A DNA stretch of 64,000 bases. Origin: Glycomyces arizonensis DSM 44726 (GTDB taxonomy: Bacteria > Actinomycetota > Actinomycetes > Mycobacteriales > Micromonosporaceae). The stretch lies in NCBI RefSeq assembly GCF_000482705.1, contig NZ_AXWO01000014.1, forward strand, positions 62,001 to 126,000. Direction: 5' to 3'. Positions 37,355 through 45,880 of this stretch are shown here, one piece after another (within the stretch, counting starts at the first letter, position 1; every line of letters begins with the position of its first letter). The translations under genes and the position numbers were made by a program. The notes under the pieces are model-generated. The model worked only from the letters and a program-made list of their open reading frames with translations, was not told the DNA's origin and searched no databases.

Positions 37355-38011
37355 ATGGCCTCCAAGCTCGACGGGCCGGTGCTCGAAGGCGCGCTGGTGC
37401 GCCTGGAGCCGCTCGGCCGCCACCACGCCCCCGACCTCGCCGCCGCGGGCGAAGAGGACCGGGCCACGTTCGGCTTCACGTGGGTGCCCACGGCCGAGGA
37501 GACCGGCGCCTACATCGACGCCCACCTCGCCCGCGCCGAAGCCGGGAAGCTCGCGCCCTACGCCCAGATCTCCCTTGAGACCGGCCGGGCCGTCGGCTCC
37601 ACGTCCTTCTGGGACCCGCGGTACCTGCCCGACGACGGCCGCCTCTACGCCGTGGAGGTCGGCTTCACCTGGCTCGCGCCCTCCGCCCACGGCACCGGCG
37701 TCAACGCCGAGGCGAAGCTGCTGCTGTTCGGCCACGCCTTCGAGCAGTGGGGCGTCGCGCGCGTGGACCTGAAGACCGACGCGCGCAACGCCCGCTCCCG
37801 CGCGGCGATCGAGACCACCGGCGCCCGCTTCGAAGGCGTCCTGCGCAACTGGTCCCGCTCGTGGGTGCCCGGCGAGGACGGCGCGCTCCGCGACTCGGCG
37901 GTCTACTCCATCATCGACACCGAATGGCCCGAGTGCCGGGCCCGCCTCGAAGCGCGCGTAGCCGACCTCGCTCAGCGCCGCCGCGGCGGCGTCCCCCGCA
38001 CCGGCCGGTAG
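37355..38011 (+). CDS. GNAT acetyltransferase, RimJ/RimL type
   Basis: 218 residues. The GNAT core shows [31 protein letters not shown] and [25 protein letters not shown], the typical RimL-like blocks. Acts on a protein N-terminus or small amine; acceptor unknown. ATG at 37355 follows a purine-rich AAAGCGGAG. Its 3' end overlaps the convergent ribosomal-protection gene by 40 bases. Confidence 0.88.
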   Translation: MASKLDGPVLEGALVRLEPLGRHHAPDLAAAGEEDRATFGFTWVPTAEETGAYIDAHLARAEAGKLAPYAQISLETGRAVGSTSFWDPRYLPDDGRLYAVEVGFTWLAPSAHGTGVNAEAKLLLFGHAFEQWGVARVDLKTDARNARSRAAIETTGARFEGVLRNWSRSWVPGEDGALRDSAVYSIIDTEWPECRARLEARVADLAQRRRGGVPRTGR

Positions 38012-39885
38012 TGGTCGTGCTGGGCCACGAACACCGCCTGGCCCCGCGTGACCGACGGCAGGCGCGTCTCGAAGCCGACGACCGCCTCGGTCGCCATCGT
38101 TCCCGACAGGTAACCGGTGGTGTCGGTGGAGAACTGGCCGGAGATGTCCGCGGCGGCGTCCCGCAGCAGTTGCAGGACCACGCTCGACGACCCGGCCGGG
38201 AACTCGATGTCGAAGCGGTGCACCGGCTCGAACACCCACGTCCCCGCCTCGGCCAGCATCTGGTCGAGCAGCAGCCCCGTGACCTCCCGGAAATCGGTCG
38301 CGCTCGCCACGCCGAGATACCCGGCGGCCGTCAGCGCCACCCGGCAGTCGGTCACGGCCCACCCGAACGGCCCCCGCCGGAACCGCTCGTGGACGGTCTC
38401 CTCGACGCCGTTGTGCAGCGCCCGCGTCAGCGAACCGCGCTCGACCTCCAGCTCGTACCGCAGCCCCGAGTCCGGCTCTCCCGGCTCCAGCCGCAGCCCG
38501 ACCGTCACCGGTCGCGACGTCGGCGCCCAGCGGCCCATCTCGTGCAGCGCCTCGACCGGCCGGACGACGCGCTCGATGTGGATCGCCCGGGACTGCTCGA
38601 ACTCGACGGCGATCCCGAACTCCTCGTCCAGCAGTGAGGCCACGACCTCCTTCTGGACCTCGCCGTAGAGCCGCACCGCCATGTGGCCGGCCAGCTCGTC
38701 GAGGTGCGGGTCCACCAGCGGGTCCCGCTCGGCCAGGCTCGCCAGGGCCTTGCGGAGCCGGATCCGCTCGGACGGGTCGACGGGACGGACGATCGTCTCC
38801 AGCGTCGGCGGCGTGAACAGGCCGCCCGGACCCAGCTCGTCCGGTGAGCCGATCGCGTCCCCGATGCGGATGTCGCTCAGCCCGGTCACCTTCGCGATGC
38901 CGCCGGGCGGCGCCGCGCCGCTCGCGGTCGACGTGCCGCCGGTGAACACCTCGACGCCGGTGACCTTGCCCTTGCTCGTCTCGATCTCGCCCTCGGCGCC
39001 CCGGCGGTAGGCCGTCACGCGCTCGCGCGGCCGGAGCGTCCCGCTGCGCACCCGCACGTACGCGAGCCGCTGCCCGCGCGCCCCGTGCTCCACTTTGAAC
39101 ACCGTCCCGCGCGGCCGGCCCGACGGCTCCGGCGTCGGCGAGGGCAGGTACCGCCGGATGCCCTCGGCCAGCGCCGCGACGCCCGCGCCGGTCACCGCCG
39201 ACCCGAAGTACACCGGATGCGCGACGCCGCGCCTCGTCTGCGCGGCCAGCTCGGCCCCGCAGTCGAGCGCGCTCAACGGGTCCGGCTCGTCCAGGTACGC
39301 GGCCAGGAACGCGTCGCTGCCCGCCGCCAGCACCTCGGCGGCCCGCTCGAAGTGCTCGGGGTCCTTGAACGCGAGCGGCTCGACCTCGGCCCCGGCGGTC
39401 CCGATGCCGCGGACGATGTCCATCGGCAGGATCTGCGGCGTCAGCTTCGCGGCGATGTCGCGCAGCAGCTCGTCCTCGCGCGCACCGACCCGGTCGACCT
39501 TGTTGACGAACAGGATCGTCGGCACCCCGAGCCGCTTCAGGGTCCGCATGATGACCCTGGTCTGCGCCTGGACGCCCTCGACGGCCGAGACCACCAGGAC
39601 CGCGCCGTCCAGCACGTGCAGCGCGCGCTCCACCTCGGCGATGAAGTCGGTGTGGCCGGGCGTGTCGATGAGGTTGACGGTGAGGTCGTCGAGGGTGAAC
39701 GCGACCACCGCCGACTGGATCGTGATCCCGCGGCGCCGCTCCAGCTCCATGGAGTCGGTCTGGGTGCTGCCCCCGTCCACGCTCCCGACGCTGTCGATGA
39801 TGCCCGCGTTGAACAGGAGCCGTTCGGTCAGACTGGTTTTACCGGCGTCGACATGCGCGAGTATCCCCAGGTTCAGAAAGTTCAA
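37972..39885 (-). CDS. Tet/Otr-type ribosomal protection GTPase
   Basis: Elongation-factor-G-like GTPase, about 637 residues, close to the 639 of TetM. GTPase motifs: G1 [10 protein letters not shown]2 region RRRGITI, G3 DTPGHTDF and G4 NKVD. Domains II-V follow, with the C-terminal EF-G-like [13 protein letters not shown]. TetM and OtrA members displace tetracycline from the ribosome. The chosen start is TTG at 39885 because the family begins [17 protein letters not shown] and GAGGA lies 6 bases upstream. The longer ATG at 40032 adds a non-homologous basic stretch. Tetracycline protection is likely but not proven, since actinobacteria also carry diverged housekeeping homologues. Confidence 0.85.
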   Translation of the reverse strand: MNFLNLGILAHVDAGKTSLTERLLFNAGIIDSVGSVDGGSTQTDSMELERRRGITIQSAVVAFTLDDLTVNLIDTPGHTDFIAEVERALHVLDGAVLVVSAVEGVQAQTRVIMRTLKRLGVPTILFVNKVDRVGAREDELLRDIAAKLTPQILPMDIVRGIGTAGAEVEPLAFKDPEHFERAAEVLAAGSDAFLAAYLDEPDPLSALDCGAELAAQTRRGVAHPVYFGSAVTGAGVAALAEGIRRYLPSPTPEPSGRPRGTVFKVEHGARGQRLAYVRVRSGTLRPRERVTAYRRGAEGEIETSKGKVTGVEVFTGGTSTASGAAPPGGIAKVTGLSDIRIGDAIGSPDELGPGGLFTPPTLETIVRPVDPSERIRLRKALASLAERDPLVDPHLDELAGHMAVRLYGEVQKEVVASLLDEEFGIAVEFEQSRAIHIERVVRPVEALHEMGRWAPTSRPVTVGLRLEPGEPDSGLRYELEVERGSLTRALHNGVEETVHERFRRGPFGWAVTDCRVALTAAGYLGVASATDFREVTGLLLDQMLAEAGTWVFEPVHRFDIEFPAGSSSVVLQLLRDAAADISGQFSTDTTGYLSGTMATEAVVGFETRLPSVTRGQAVFVAQHDHYRPVRGTPPRRR

Positions 39886-39946
39886 TGGAAGTCCTCGGAA
39901 GAGAGATCTGCTGTCCTGGCGTGAAGAACTCCGCAGATTGGCGCAT
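39839..39946 (-). CDS. Possible leader ORF overlapping the ribosomal protection gene
   Basis: ATG at 39946 with GGGAG 6 bases before it encodes 35 residues beginning MRQSAEFFTPGQQ and ending RACRRR. It runs in another frame through the TTG start of the GTPase gene and stops 45 bases inside it. Translation stalled by an antibiotic could alter GTPase initiation. This is an inference from placement and ribosome site. Confidence 0.4.
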   Translation of the reverse strand: MRQSAEFFTPGQQISLPRTSIELSEPGDTRACRRR

Positions 39947-40073
39947 TCCGATCTCCCTTGCCTTCCGAGTTGGCACTGCCGTCCGAGTTGACGTTCGGCC
40001 CGGACATTAAGCGGCCGCAGGCGTCGGCGCAAGTGGTTTTCCGGCTTCGCACGATGGCGATAGAGTGCGAGCC

Positions 40074-41285
40074 ATGAGCATCGTTGAGCGGAGAACGGCG
40101 ATCGAGCGGGCGATCTCGCCCGCGGAGGTCAGGGCGGCCAACGAGCTGGCGCGCCGCTGGTTCGCCTCGCGCCCGCGCCCGCCCGCGGCGGCCGCGGGGC
40201 TCGGCGTCTGGCCGCTGCTCACCACGCTGGCCACCGGCGCCAGCGGCGAGACCCGCGACGAACTGCTCGACGCCGCCGGTATCGGCCCCGATCGCGCCGA
40301 CTCGATCACCGGGGCGCTGCTCGCCGCAGCGCGGACGGTGCCCTCGATCCGCCTGGCGCTTGGCGTCTGGGCCGGTTCCGAGATCGCGCTCGACCCCGAC
40401 TGGATCGCGAAGCTCCCGGCCAACGCGATCGGGACGCTGACCGGCGAGCCGGACGCGGACAAGGCCACCTTGGACCTGTGGGCGTCCGAGGAGACCGACG
40501 GGATGATCGAGCGGATGCCGCTCGACCTGACGCAGCGGATCGACCTGGTCCTTGCCAGCGCGCTCATGGTGCGCACGAAGTGGGTCACCGAGTTCCGCGA
40601 TGCCGCAGTCCCCTTCCGATCGGGGCCGTGGGCGGGGCTCGGCCCCTGCCGTGTCCTGTCGAACACGATCCACGACGACGTGCTGCGCGTGAGTGAGGAG
40701 GCCGCCGTCCTCACCGTGCCCGGCCACGATGGGATCGACGTCCTCCTCGGCCTCGGCCGCGACGGCCTCGCGCCTGGTGAGGTCATGTCCACCCTCTTCG
40801 AAGCCGCGGGCGACCGCGCCTGGGGCCGCTCGTCCGCGGACATGGCGGTGGGGGAGGAGGCCCCCGGCGTCACGGTGTCCGAGTCCCGCTCGTCGAAGCC
40901 GCAGACCACCCCCGAGGTGAATGTCCGGACCGTGCGGTTCTCCGTCTCGGCCGACCTCGACCTGTCCGAGGACGCCGCCGCGCTCGGCCTGGAGTACGCC
41001 TGCGACGAGGACCGCGCCGAGTTCGACCGCCTCGCCGCCGAACCGACCTACGTCAGCCAGGCCAGGCAGCGCTGCGTCGCCGCCTTCAGCGCCACGGGGT
41101 TCGAGGCGGCCGCGGTCACCGCGATGGCGATGGCTCGCATGGGCGGCGTCGCGATGAAGACAGTCCACTGGCACCGGGAGGCGTCGATCGACTTCGATCG
41201 GCCCTTCGCCTACCTCGCCAGGCACCGGCCCTCCGGCCTGATCCTGGTCGGCGGCTGGGTGGACGAGCCCGAGCGGGCCGTCTGA
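40074..41285 (+). CDS. Serpin-like serine protease inhibitor
   Basis: 403-residue protein with a serpin fold signature and no signal peptide. ALMVRTKWVTEFRDA corresponds to the serpin breach/shutter strand. The reactive-loop hinge appears as GFEAAAVTAMAMARMGG, and the C-terminal signature is IDFDRPFAYLARHRPSGLILVGGWV. The EAAA-type hinge is compatible with an inhibitory serpin, though the upstream residues differ from the classical pattern. Start ATG at 40074 (an in-frame GTG at 40065 is possible); TAGAGT lies 7 bases before it, so it may be leaderless. Target protease unknown. Confidence 0.78.
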   Translation: MSIVERRTAIERAISPAEVRAANELARRWFASRPRPPAAAAGLGVWPLLTTLATGASGETRDELLDAAGIGPDRADSITGALLAAARTVPSIRLALGVWAGSEIALDPDWIAKLPANAIGTLTGEPDADKATLDLWASEETDGMIERMPLDLTQRIDLVLASALMVRTKWVTEFRDAAVPFRSGPWAGLGPCRVLSNTIHDDVLRVSEEAAVLTVPGHDGIDVLLGLGRDGLAPGEVMSTLFEAAGDRAWGRSSADMAVGEEAPGVTVSESRSSKPQTTPEVNVRTVRFSVSADLDLSEDAAALGLEYACDEDRAEFDRLAAEPTYVSQARQRCVAAFSATGFEAAAVTAMAMARMGGVAMKTVHWHREASIDFDRPFAYLARHRPSGLILVGGWVDEPERAV

Positions 41286-41335
41286 GCCCGTTCACCGGCC
41301 GGTCCGAACTCGACGCCGACTCATAGAATGGCGGC

Positions 41336-42082
41336 GTGAGCGATAGGACATCGGCGCCGCCGGGCGAGCCGCGGCGATTCTGGACACCGGCCCCGGCGTC
41401 CGCCATGCCTCCCCGGCGACCGGCGCCGGACCTGTCCGACCCCGCCGAGTTCGCCGCCCGCGTCAAGCTGCGCTCACCCCGCTGGCAGGGCCCCGCCCTG
41501 CTGGCGGGGCTGGCGCTGTTCTGCCTGGTCTACTCCATGGTCCCCGGCGATTCGACGCTGCCACTGTCGGCCGACGGCAGACGCCTCGTGCTCCTGCTGC
41601 TCGCCGGGGCCTTCGCGGTCGCGGCGGCGACCGTCCTGTGGTGGGACCTGCGCACCCGAGCCGGCGCGTACCGCCGGGCCCACGCGGACTTCCTCGATTG
41701 CGGGACCGTCGCGCAGGGCTACCTCACCTCGTTGGACGTCGGACACGAGGAGTACCGGCCGGCGTGGGTGCTCATCGACTCCCGCGTGCCCGATGAGCAG
41801 GCGGCCCGCCTCTACGCGGCGTTCGACACCTGGATCGACGCCGTCCTGGCGGACCCGAAGCTCCGCCGCAGGGTGGTGATCTGGTTCCGCACCGGCGGCG
41901 AGACCGTCCCGAGCGAATCGGTGTTCGGCGCCGACGCGACCGGCGGGTTCCTCGTCGGCCCCCAGCTGCGCGGCCACTGGAAGCTGCTGCTGCCGACGGC
42001 CGGAGGCAAGTGGAAGGTGCATCCGGTGCTCTCCGCCGACCCGTCGGGCGAACCGGTGCCCACGCTCGGATCGGGAGCCTGA
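41336..42082 (+). CDS. Two-helix membrane protein of unknown function
   Basis: 248 residues. A Pro-rich cytoplasmic start precedes two membrane helices (about 52-68 and 83-101). A soluble domain of about 145 residues follows (DFLDCGTVAQGYLTSLDVGHEEYRPAWVLIDSRVPDEQA). No family recognised. The GTG start has no ribosome site but TAGAAT 6 bases before it, suggesting a leaderless message. Its stop is followed by a weak 6-bp hairpin (42084-42097) and the convergent DinB-like gene. Confidence 0.65.
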   Translation: MSDRTSAPPGEPRRFWTPAPASAMPPRRPAPDLSDPAEFAARVKLRSPRWQGPALLAGLALFCLVYSMVPGDSTLPLSADGRRLVLLLLAGAFAVAAATVLWWDLRTRAGAYRRAHADFLDCGTVAQGYLTSLDVGHEEYRPAWVLIDSRVPDEQAARLYAAFDTWIDAVLADPKLRRRVVIWFRTGGETVPSESVFGADATGGFLVGPQLRGHWKLLLPTAGGKWKVHPVLSADPSGEPVPTLGSGA

Positions 42083-42110
42083 GGCCCGGTCCCGGGCTTA
42101 CCGCTCATCC

Positions 42111-42749
42111 CTACCGTTCATCCGCGGGCGCCGCGTGCCAGCGCCACCTGGTCAGCCGAGCCCGTCCCGGCAGCGTCCCCCTCCCCGTGGCCCACAGCAG
42201 GGTCGGCCACGGCTCGGTGTCGGTCGGCGCGTCGGGGAACAGCCGCGCGAGCACCCGCGCGCACAGCTCGGCGGGCGGGTCCCACTCGAGCCCGAGCCCC
42301 TCGGCCAGGTCGTGCGTGTGGACCAGGATCTCCACCACGCCCATCGCCGCGAAGCCCTCCGGGTCGGACAGGCCCATGACGTGGTGGGCCCGCACCTCGG
42401 GAGGCATCGTGCGCACCATCGCGGCCAGCAGCGCCGCGGACGCCTCCAGCACCTGGAGCAGCCCCTCGGGGCCCGCCTCGCGTTCGGCGAAGACCGTGCT
42501 CGCCGGGCCGCCGCTGCGCCGCGGCTCGCACACGAACGGCACGTGGCCGTTGATCGGCGGGTGTCGCGGCCCCATCTGGACGGCGTAGGCGAACAGGTCG
42601 TCGGCGATGTGCTCGACGGTCTCCCAGCAGGTCCACTTCAGCGTCCCCGCCCGGTAGTCCCAGGCGTCGAGCTCGGCCTTCCGCAGCCGGTACACGGCCA
42701 GGTCGACGGCGAGTTCGACGTCCTCTGCGGAGACCGGAGCGATGTTCAT
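42111..42749 (-). CDS. DinB/maleylpyruvate-isomerase-fold metalloprotein
   Basis: 212 residues of the four-helix DinB/MDMPI superfamily, which includes mycothiol-dependent enzymes. Putative metal ligands are H47 in TVEHIADDL and the HTHD in ILVHTHDLAEGL, spaced as in the family. The N-terminal ELAVDLAVYRLRKAELDAWDYRAGTLKWTCWETVEH block is typical of the actinobacterial members. The substrate is unknown; a thiol-dependent detoxification role is the family expectation. Confidence 0.72.
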   Translation of the reverse strand: MNIAPVSAEDVELAVDLAVYRLRKAELDAWDYRAGTLKWTCWETVEHIADDLFAYAVQMGPRHPPINGHVPFVCEPRRSGGPASTVFAEREAGPEGLLQVLEASAALLAAMVRTMPPEVRAHHVMGLSDPEGFAAMGVVEILVHTHDLAEGLGLEWDPPAELCARVLARLFPDAPTDTEPWPTLLWATGRGTLPGRARLTRWRWHAAPADER

Positions 42750-42967
42750 GCGAGCACGATACCCGCCGGTCGCCCTCCCCTCCCCGGCGCGGACGGCCGC
42801 CCGGTCGGGCGACCCGCCCGGCGCGTCCCGGGGCCGGTCGACGCTTCTCGCCGCCGCCTCGGTTACGGTGATGGCCTCCCCCGCGTTCCGCCGCCGCGAC
42901 CCCGCGCCGCCCGGACCGGACCCGCATCCCGAACCGCCCCTTGGCGTCCGGTATGGAAGTAGGACTG

Positions 42968-43408
42968 ATGGACACCCCCAAGCCGATCGGATACTGGCTC
43001 AAACACCTCGACAACCTGATGGAACGGCAGTTCCAGGCCGCGCTCGAGGACTTCTCGCTCGACCGGCGCCACTGGCAGGTCCTCAACGTCCTCTACGGCG
43101 GCGCGCGGTCCCCCGAGGAGCTCGAGCGGGCGCTGGCGCCGTTCTGGGGCGAGGAGGAGGGCGTGGACATGGAGGCGGTGCTGCACGGCGAGGGCGGCCT
43201 GAGCCCGCGCGGCTGGATCCGCCGCTCGGACGTGGTGGTGGGGCTCAGCTACGACGGCTACGACGCCTACCAGAAGATCGCCGCGCGCGTCGAGGAGACG
43301 CGCGACACCATCCTGACCGACGTCAGCGCCGAGCAGTACGCCGAGACCATCCGGGTCCTGTCCGTCATGGCCTCCAACATCGAACGCGCCCTCCGCCGCC
43401 CCCGCTGA
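42968..43408 (+). CDS. MarR-like winged-helix protein
   Basis: 146 residues. The MDTPKPIGYWLKHLDNLMERQFQ start, FSLDRRHWQVLNVL recognition region and helical C-terminus resemble small MarR-type regulators of actinobacteria. The wing region (PEELERALAPFWGEEEG) is acidic and atypical. Start ATG 42968 is preceded by TAGGA. It ends one base before the kce stop on the opposite strand and could regulate that block, but nothing proves it. Confidence 0.65.
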   Translation: MDTPKPIGYWLKHLDNLMERQFQAALEDFSLDRRHWQVLNVLYGGARSPEELERALAPFWGEEEGVDMEAVLHGEGGLSPRGWIRRSDVVVGLSYDGYDAYQKIAARVEETRDTILTDVSAEQYAETIRVLSVMASNIERALRRPR

Positions 43409-44245
43409 TCAGGCGGCGCGCACGCCCAGCAGCTTCCTCGCCTCCGCGGCGCCCATCGCCGGGCGCCGCGCCAGGGCCGCCGCCTCGGCGGCGCGGCGGA
43501 CCAGCTGGTCGTTGCCCGTCACCGGCTGCCGTCTGGCGAACGAGACCGTGTCCTCCATGCCCACCCGCAGGTGGCCGCCGTGCGCCAGCGAGGCGAACAT
43601 GACCGGCAGCGTCGTCCGCCCGATCCCCGTGGCCGAGAACGTGGTCCCCTCCGGCAGATGGCGGCGGACCCCTTCGGCGAAGGCCGTCACGGTCGAGGCG
43701 TCCCCGGCGGCGCCGCCCGGCACGCCCAGCACGAAGTCGACGTGCACGTGGCCGCCGTACGGCAGCCCGTGCCGATCCAGCAGGCGCTCCAGCGACGCCA
43801 GGTGCCCCAGGTCGAACAGCTCGTACTCGGGCACGATCGCCGCGTCCCGCATCCGCCCGTGCAGCTCGACGACGAACTCCCAGCGGTTCATGAACACGCC
43901 GTCGCCGAAGTTCACCGTGCCCATCGTGCACGAGGCCATGTCCGGGGCCGCGTCGAGCACCTTCAGGCGGTCCTCCTCGGCGTCGGTGACCGCGCCGCCG
44001 GTCGACAGCTGCACGATCAGGCCGGTCGCCTCCCGCAGCGCCGCGACCGCCTCGCGCAGCCGCCCCCCGTCGAGCGTCGGCCGCGCCTCGTCGTCGCGCA
44101 GGTGCACGTGGATCACCGACGCGCCCGCCGCTTCGCAGGCCACGGCCGCCGCCGTCAGCTCGTCGAGCGTGACCGGCAGCGCCGGGACCTCCCGCTTGTC
44201 GACCTCGGCGCCCGTGGGTGCCACGGTGATGAGCGTCGATCCCAT
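43409..44245 (-). CDS. kce: 3-keto-5-aminohexanoate cleavage enzyme
   Basis: Zinc-dependent BKACE-family enzyme, 278 residues, the family's usual length. With acetyl-CoA it cleaves 5-amino-3-oxohexanoate into acetoacetate and L-3-aminobutyryl-CoA. Zinc ligands match the characterised enzyme: H46 and H48 (VIHVHLRDD), with E231 (GMEDTV); E14 in PTGAEV is also in place. The sequence GGHVHVDFVLG follows. It is one base downstream of kamA on the minus strand. BKACE enzymes have varied substrates, but the surrounding lysine pathway genes fix this one with good probability. Confidence 0.9.
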   Translation of the reverse strand: MGSTLITVAPTGAEVDKREVPALPVTLDELTAAAVACEAAGASVIHVHLRDDEARPTLDGGRLREAVAALREATGLIVQLSTGGAVTDAEEDRLKVLDAAPDMASCTMGTVNFGDGVFMNRWEFVVELHGRMRDAAIVPEYELFDLGHLASLERLLDRHGLPYGGHVHVDFVLGVPGGAAGDASTVTAFAEGVRRHLPEGTTFSATGIGRTTLPVMFASLAHGGHLRVGMEDTVSFARRQPVTGNDQLVRRAAEAAALARRPAMGAAEARKLLGVRAA

Positions 44246-44246
44246 G

Positions 44247-45728
44247 TCAGACCCCCGAGTCGACCTGTGCGTCCTGCCGCTCGCTGGCCGCGCGCGAGGC
44301 GGCCGCCGCCTCGTTCCCGGCCGCCTTGGCCTCGGCGGGCGAGTTCATGTGCCGCCACCACTCCTGGCCCGCCTTCGGGAGCGTGTCGATCGGGTCGTAG
44401 AACGGGTAGCGGCGGGTCAGCGCGTCCGGGTCGTCGGCCTCGATCGAGGTCCGGTAGTTCTTCGTCCAGTACGAGATGCCCAGCTCGCGGTCGTACTCGG
44501 ACAGCTGGTGGACCCAGCGCTTGCCGACCATCGGCACGTCGCAGATGATCCGCGGCGTCGCGTACCCCGGCAGGTAGCCCATGATCGCCGTCTGGAGGTC
44601 CTGCGCGGTGGCCACGGAGGTCCGCCAGTGCTCGGCGTTCGGGATCATGTCGCACATGTAGAAGTAGTACGGCAGGATGTTCGCCTCGCCCTGCATCGCG
44701 AAGCACAGGTCGAGCAGCGCCTCGGGGGTGTCGTTGACGCCGCGCATGAGCACGCCCTGGTTGCGCACGTCCCGCACGCCCGCGTCGAGCATCGCCGCCG
44801 CCGCGGCCGCCACGGTCGGCGTCACCGAGTTGGCGTGGTTGATGTGCGTGTGGATCGCCAGGTTCACGCCCTGACCCGCGGCGCGCTTGGCGACCCGCGC
44901 CATGCCCTCGACGATCTCGTCCTGCAGCCAGTGCTGCGGCAGGCCCATGAGCGCCTTCGTCGCGAGGCGGATGTCGCGGATCGTCTCGAGGTCGAGCAGT
45001 CGGTCCAGGAATGATTCCAGGTGCTTCCACGGCAGGTTCGCCACGTCGCCGCCGGAGACGACGACGTCCCGCACGCCGGGGTGCGCCTCCAGGTAGTCCA
45101 GGATCGCGCCCTGCCGGTCGACCGGCTTCAGCGCGAGCTTGCGCTTGTCGACCGTCGGGGTGGAGTTGCCGACCAGGTCCATGCGGGTGCAGTGCCCGCA
45201 GTATTGGGGGCAGGTCGACAGGAGCTCGGCGAGCACCTTCGTCGGGTACCGGTGAGTGAGCCCCTCGACGGCCCACATGTCGTGCTCGTGGAGCGAGTCG
45301 CGCGCCGCGAACGGGTGCGAGGGCCAGTCGGTGCGCCGGTCGGAGGCCACCGGGAGCATGTAGCGCCGGACCGGGTCGGCGTAGAACGCCTCGGTCCACG
45401 AGCCCCGCGCGGTCTCCTCGATCGCGGGGACCATCGTGTTGAGCATCTGCGGCGGCAGCAGCATCGACATCGTCGCCGCCGACGCGATGTCCCGCTCCAG
45501 GTCCTCGTAGAAGGCCTCGTCGAGCCGGTCGCCGGCCACGGCGCGCAGCTGCTTCACGTTCTTGACGCAGTTGACGCGCTGCCACTGCGCCGAGGCCCAC
45601 TGCTCGGCGGTGACGTCGGCCCAGCCGGGGAACCGCGTCCAATCCGGCTCCACCAGCGTCCGCCGCCGGTACAAGTACGGCTGCTCCACCGCGGCGGATC
45701 GTCCGTCACCATGCGCTCGTTCGGTCAC
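44247..45728 (-). CDS. kamA: L-lysine 2,3-aminomutase (radical SAM)
   Basis: Radical-SAM, PLP-dependent aminomutase, 493 residues, making L-beta-lysine from lysine. The cluster motif is C173-x3-C177-x2-C180 (CPQYCGHC). Lysine-specificity aspartates correspond to D360 (YYFYMCDM) and D397 (IICDVP), the same 37-residue spacing as D293/D330 in the clostridial enzyme, and argue against a glutamate mutase. The likely PLP lysine is K403 in PMVGKRW; here the usual glycine-rich loop is changed. The N-terminus is about 50 residues longer than in clostridia. GTG start with GGAGG 7 bases upstream. First gene of kamA-kce, divergent from kdd. Confidence 0.88.
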   Translation of the reverse strand: MTERAHGDGRSAAVEQPYLYRRRTLVEPDWTRFPGWADVTAEQWASAQWQRVNCVKNVKQLRAVAGDRLDEAFYEDLERDIASAATMSMLLPPQMLNTMVPAIEETARGSWTEAFYADPVRRYMLPVASDRRTDWPSHPFAARDSLHEHDMWAVEGLTHRYPTKVLAELLSTCPQYCGHCTRMDLVGNSTPTVDKRKLALKPVDRQGAILDYLEAHPGVRDVVVSGGDVANLPWKHLESFLDRLLDLETIRDIRLATKALMGLPQHWLQDEIVEGMARVAKRAAGQGVNLAIHTHINHANSVTPTVAAAAAAMLDAGVRDVRNQGVLMRGVNDTPEALLDLCFAMQGEANILPYYFYMCDMIPNAEHWRTSVATAQDLQTAIMGYLPGYATPRIICDVPMVGKRWVHQLSEYDRELGISYWTKNYRTSIEADDPDALTRRYPFYDPIDTLPKAGQEWWRHMNSPAEAKAAGNEAAAASRAASERQDAQVDSGV

Positions 45729-45769
45729 TCTCGCACCTCCGTGTCCGGGATGTTGGCCCGGGAAACCTG

Positions 45770-45818
45770 CAAGACGACGGATAGCCGTCTTGTGACGAGG
45801 ATAACCTTCCGTTACAGT
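45770..45818. promoter_or_regulatory. Divergent lysine-pathway promoter region with inverted repeat
   Basis: CAAGACG (45770-45776) and CGTCTTG (45786-45792) form an inverted repeat. It overlaps a plausible plus-strand -35 TTGTGA (45790-45795), which is 17 bases from TACAGT (45813-45818). An AT-rich stretch (45836-45865) follows before kdd. It lies between the divergent kamA and kdd genes, so one regulator could act on both. Confidence 0.4.
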
Positions 45819-45880
45819 TGAGCGCCAGGTCTCGCATATTGAGATCGTATAAATTCCTCATCATAGGAAGGGCGGCAACG

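Noticed and set aside
37355-38011. GNAT gene as an aminoglycoside acetyltransferase next to a Tet-like gene
   Set aside because: The sequence matches general RimJ/RimL-type enzymes; no drug-specific feature is visible.
40009-40032. ATG at 40032 as start of the ribosomal protection GTPase
   Set aside because: It adds about 50 residues of non-homologous sequence before [17 protein letters not shown]; the TTG at 39885 with GAGGA fits the family length.
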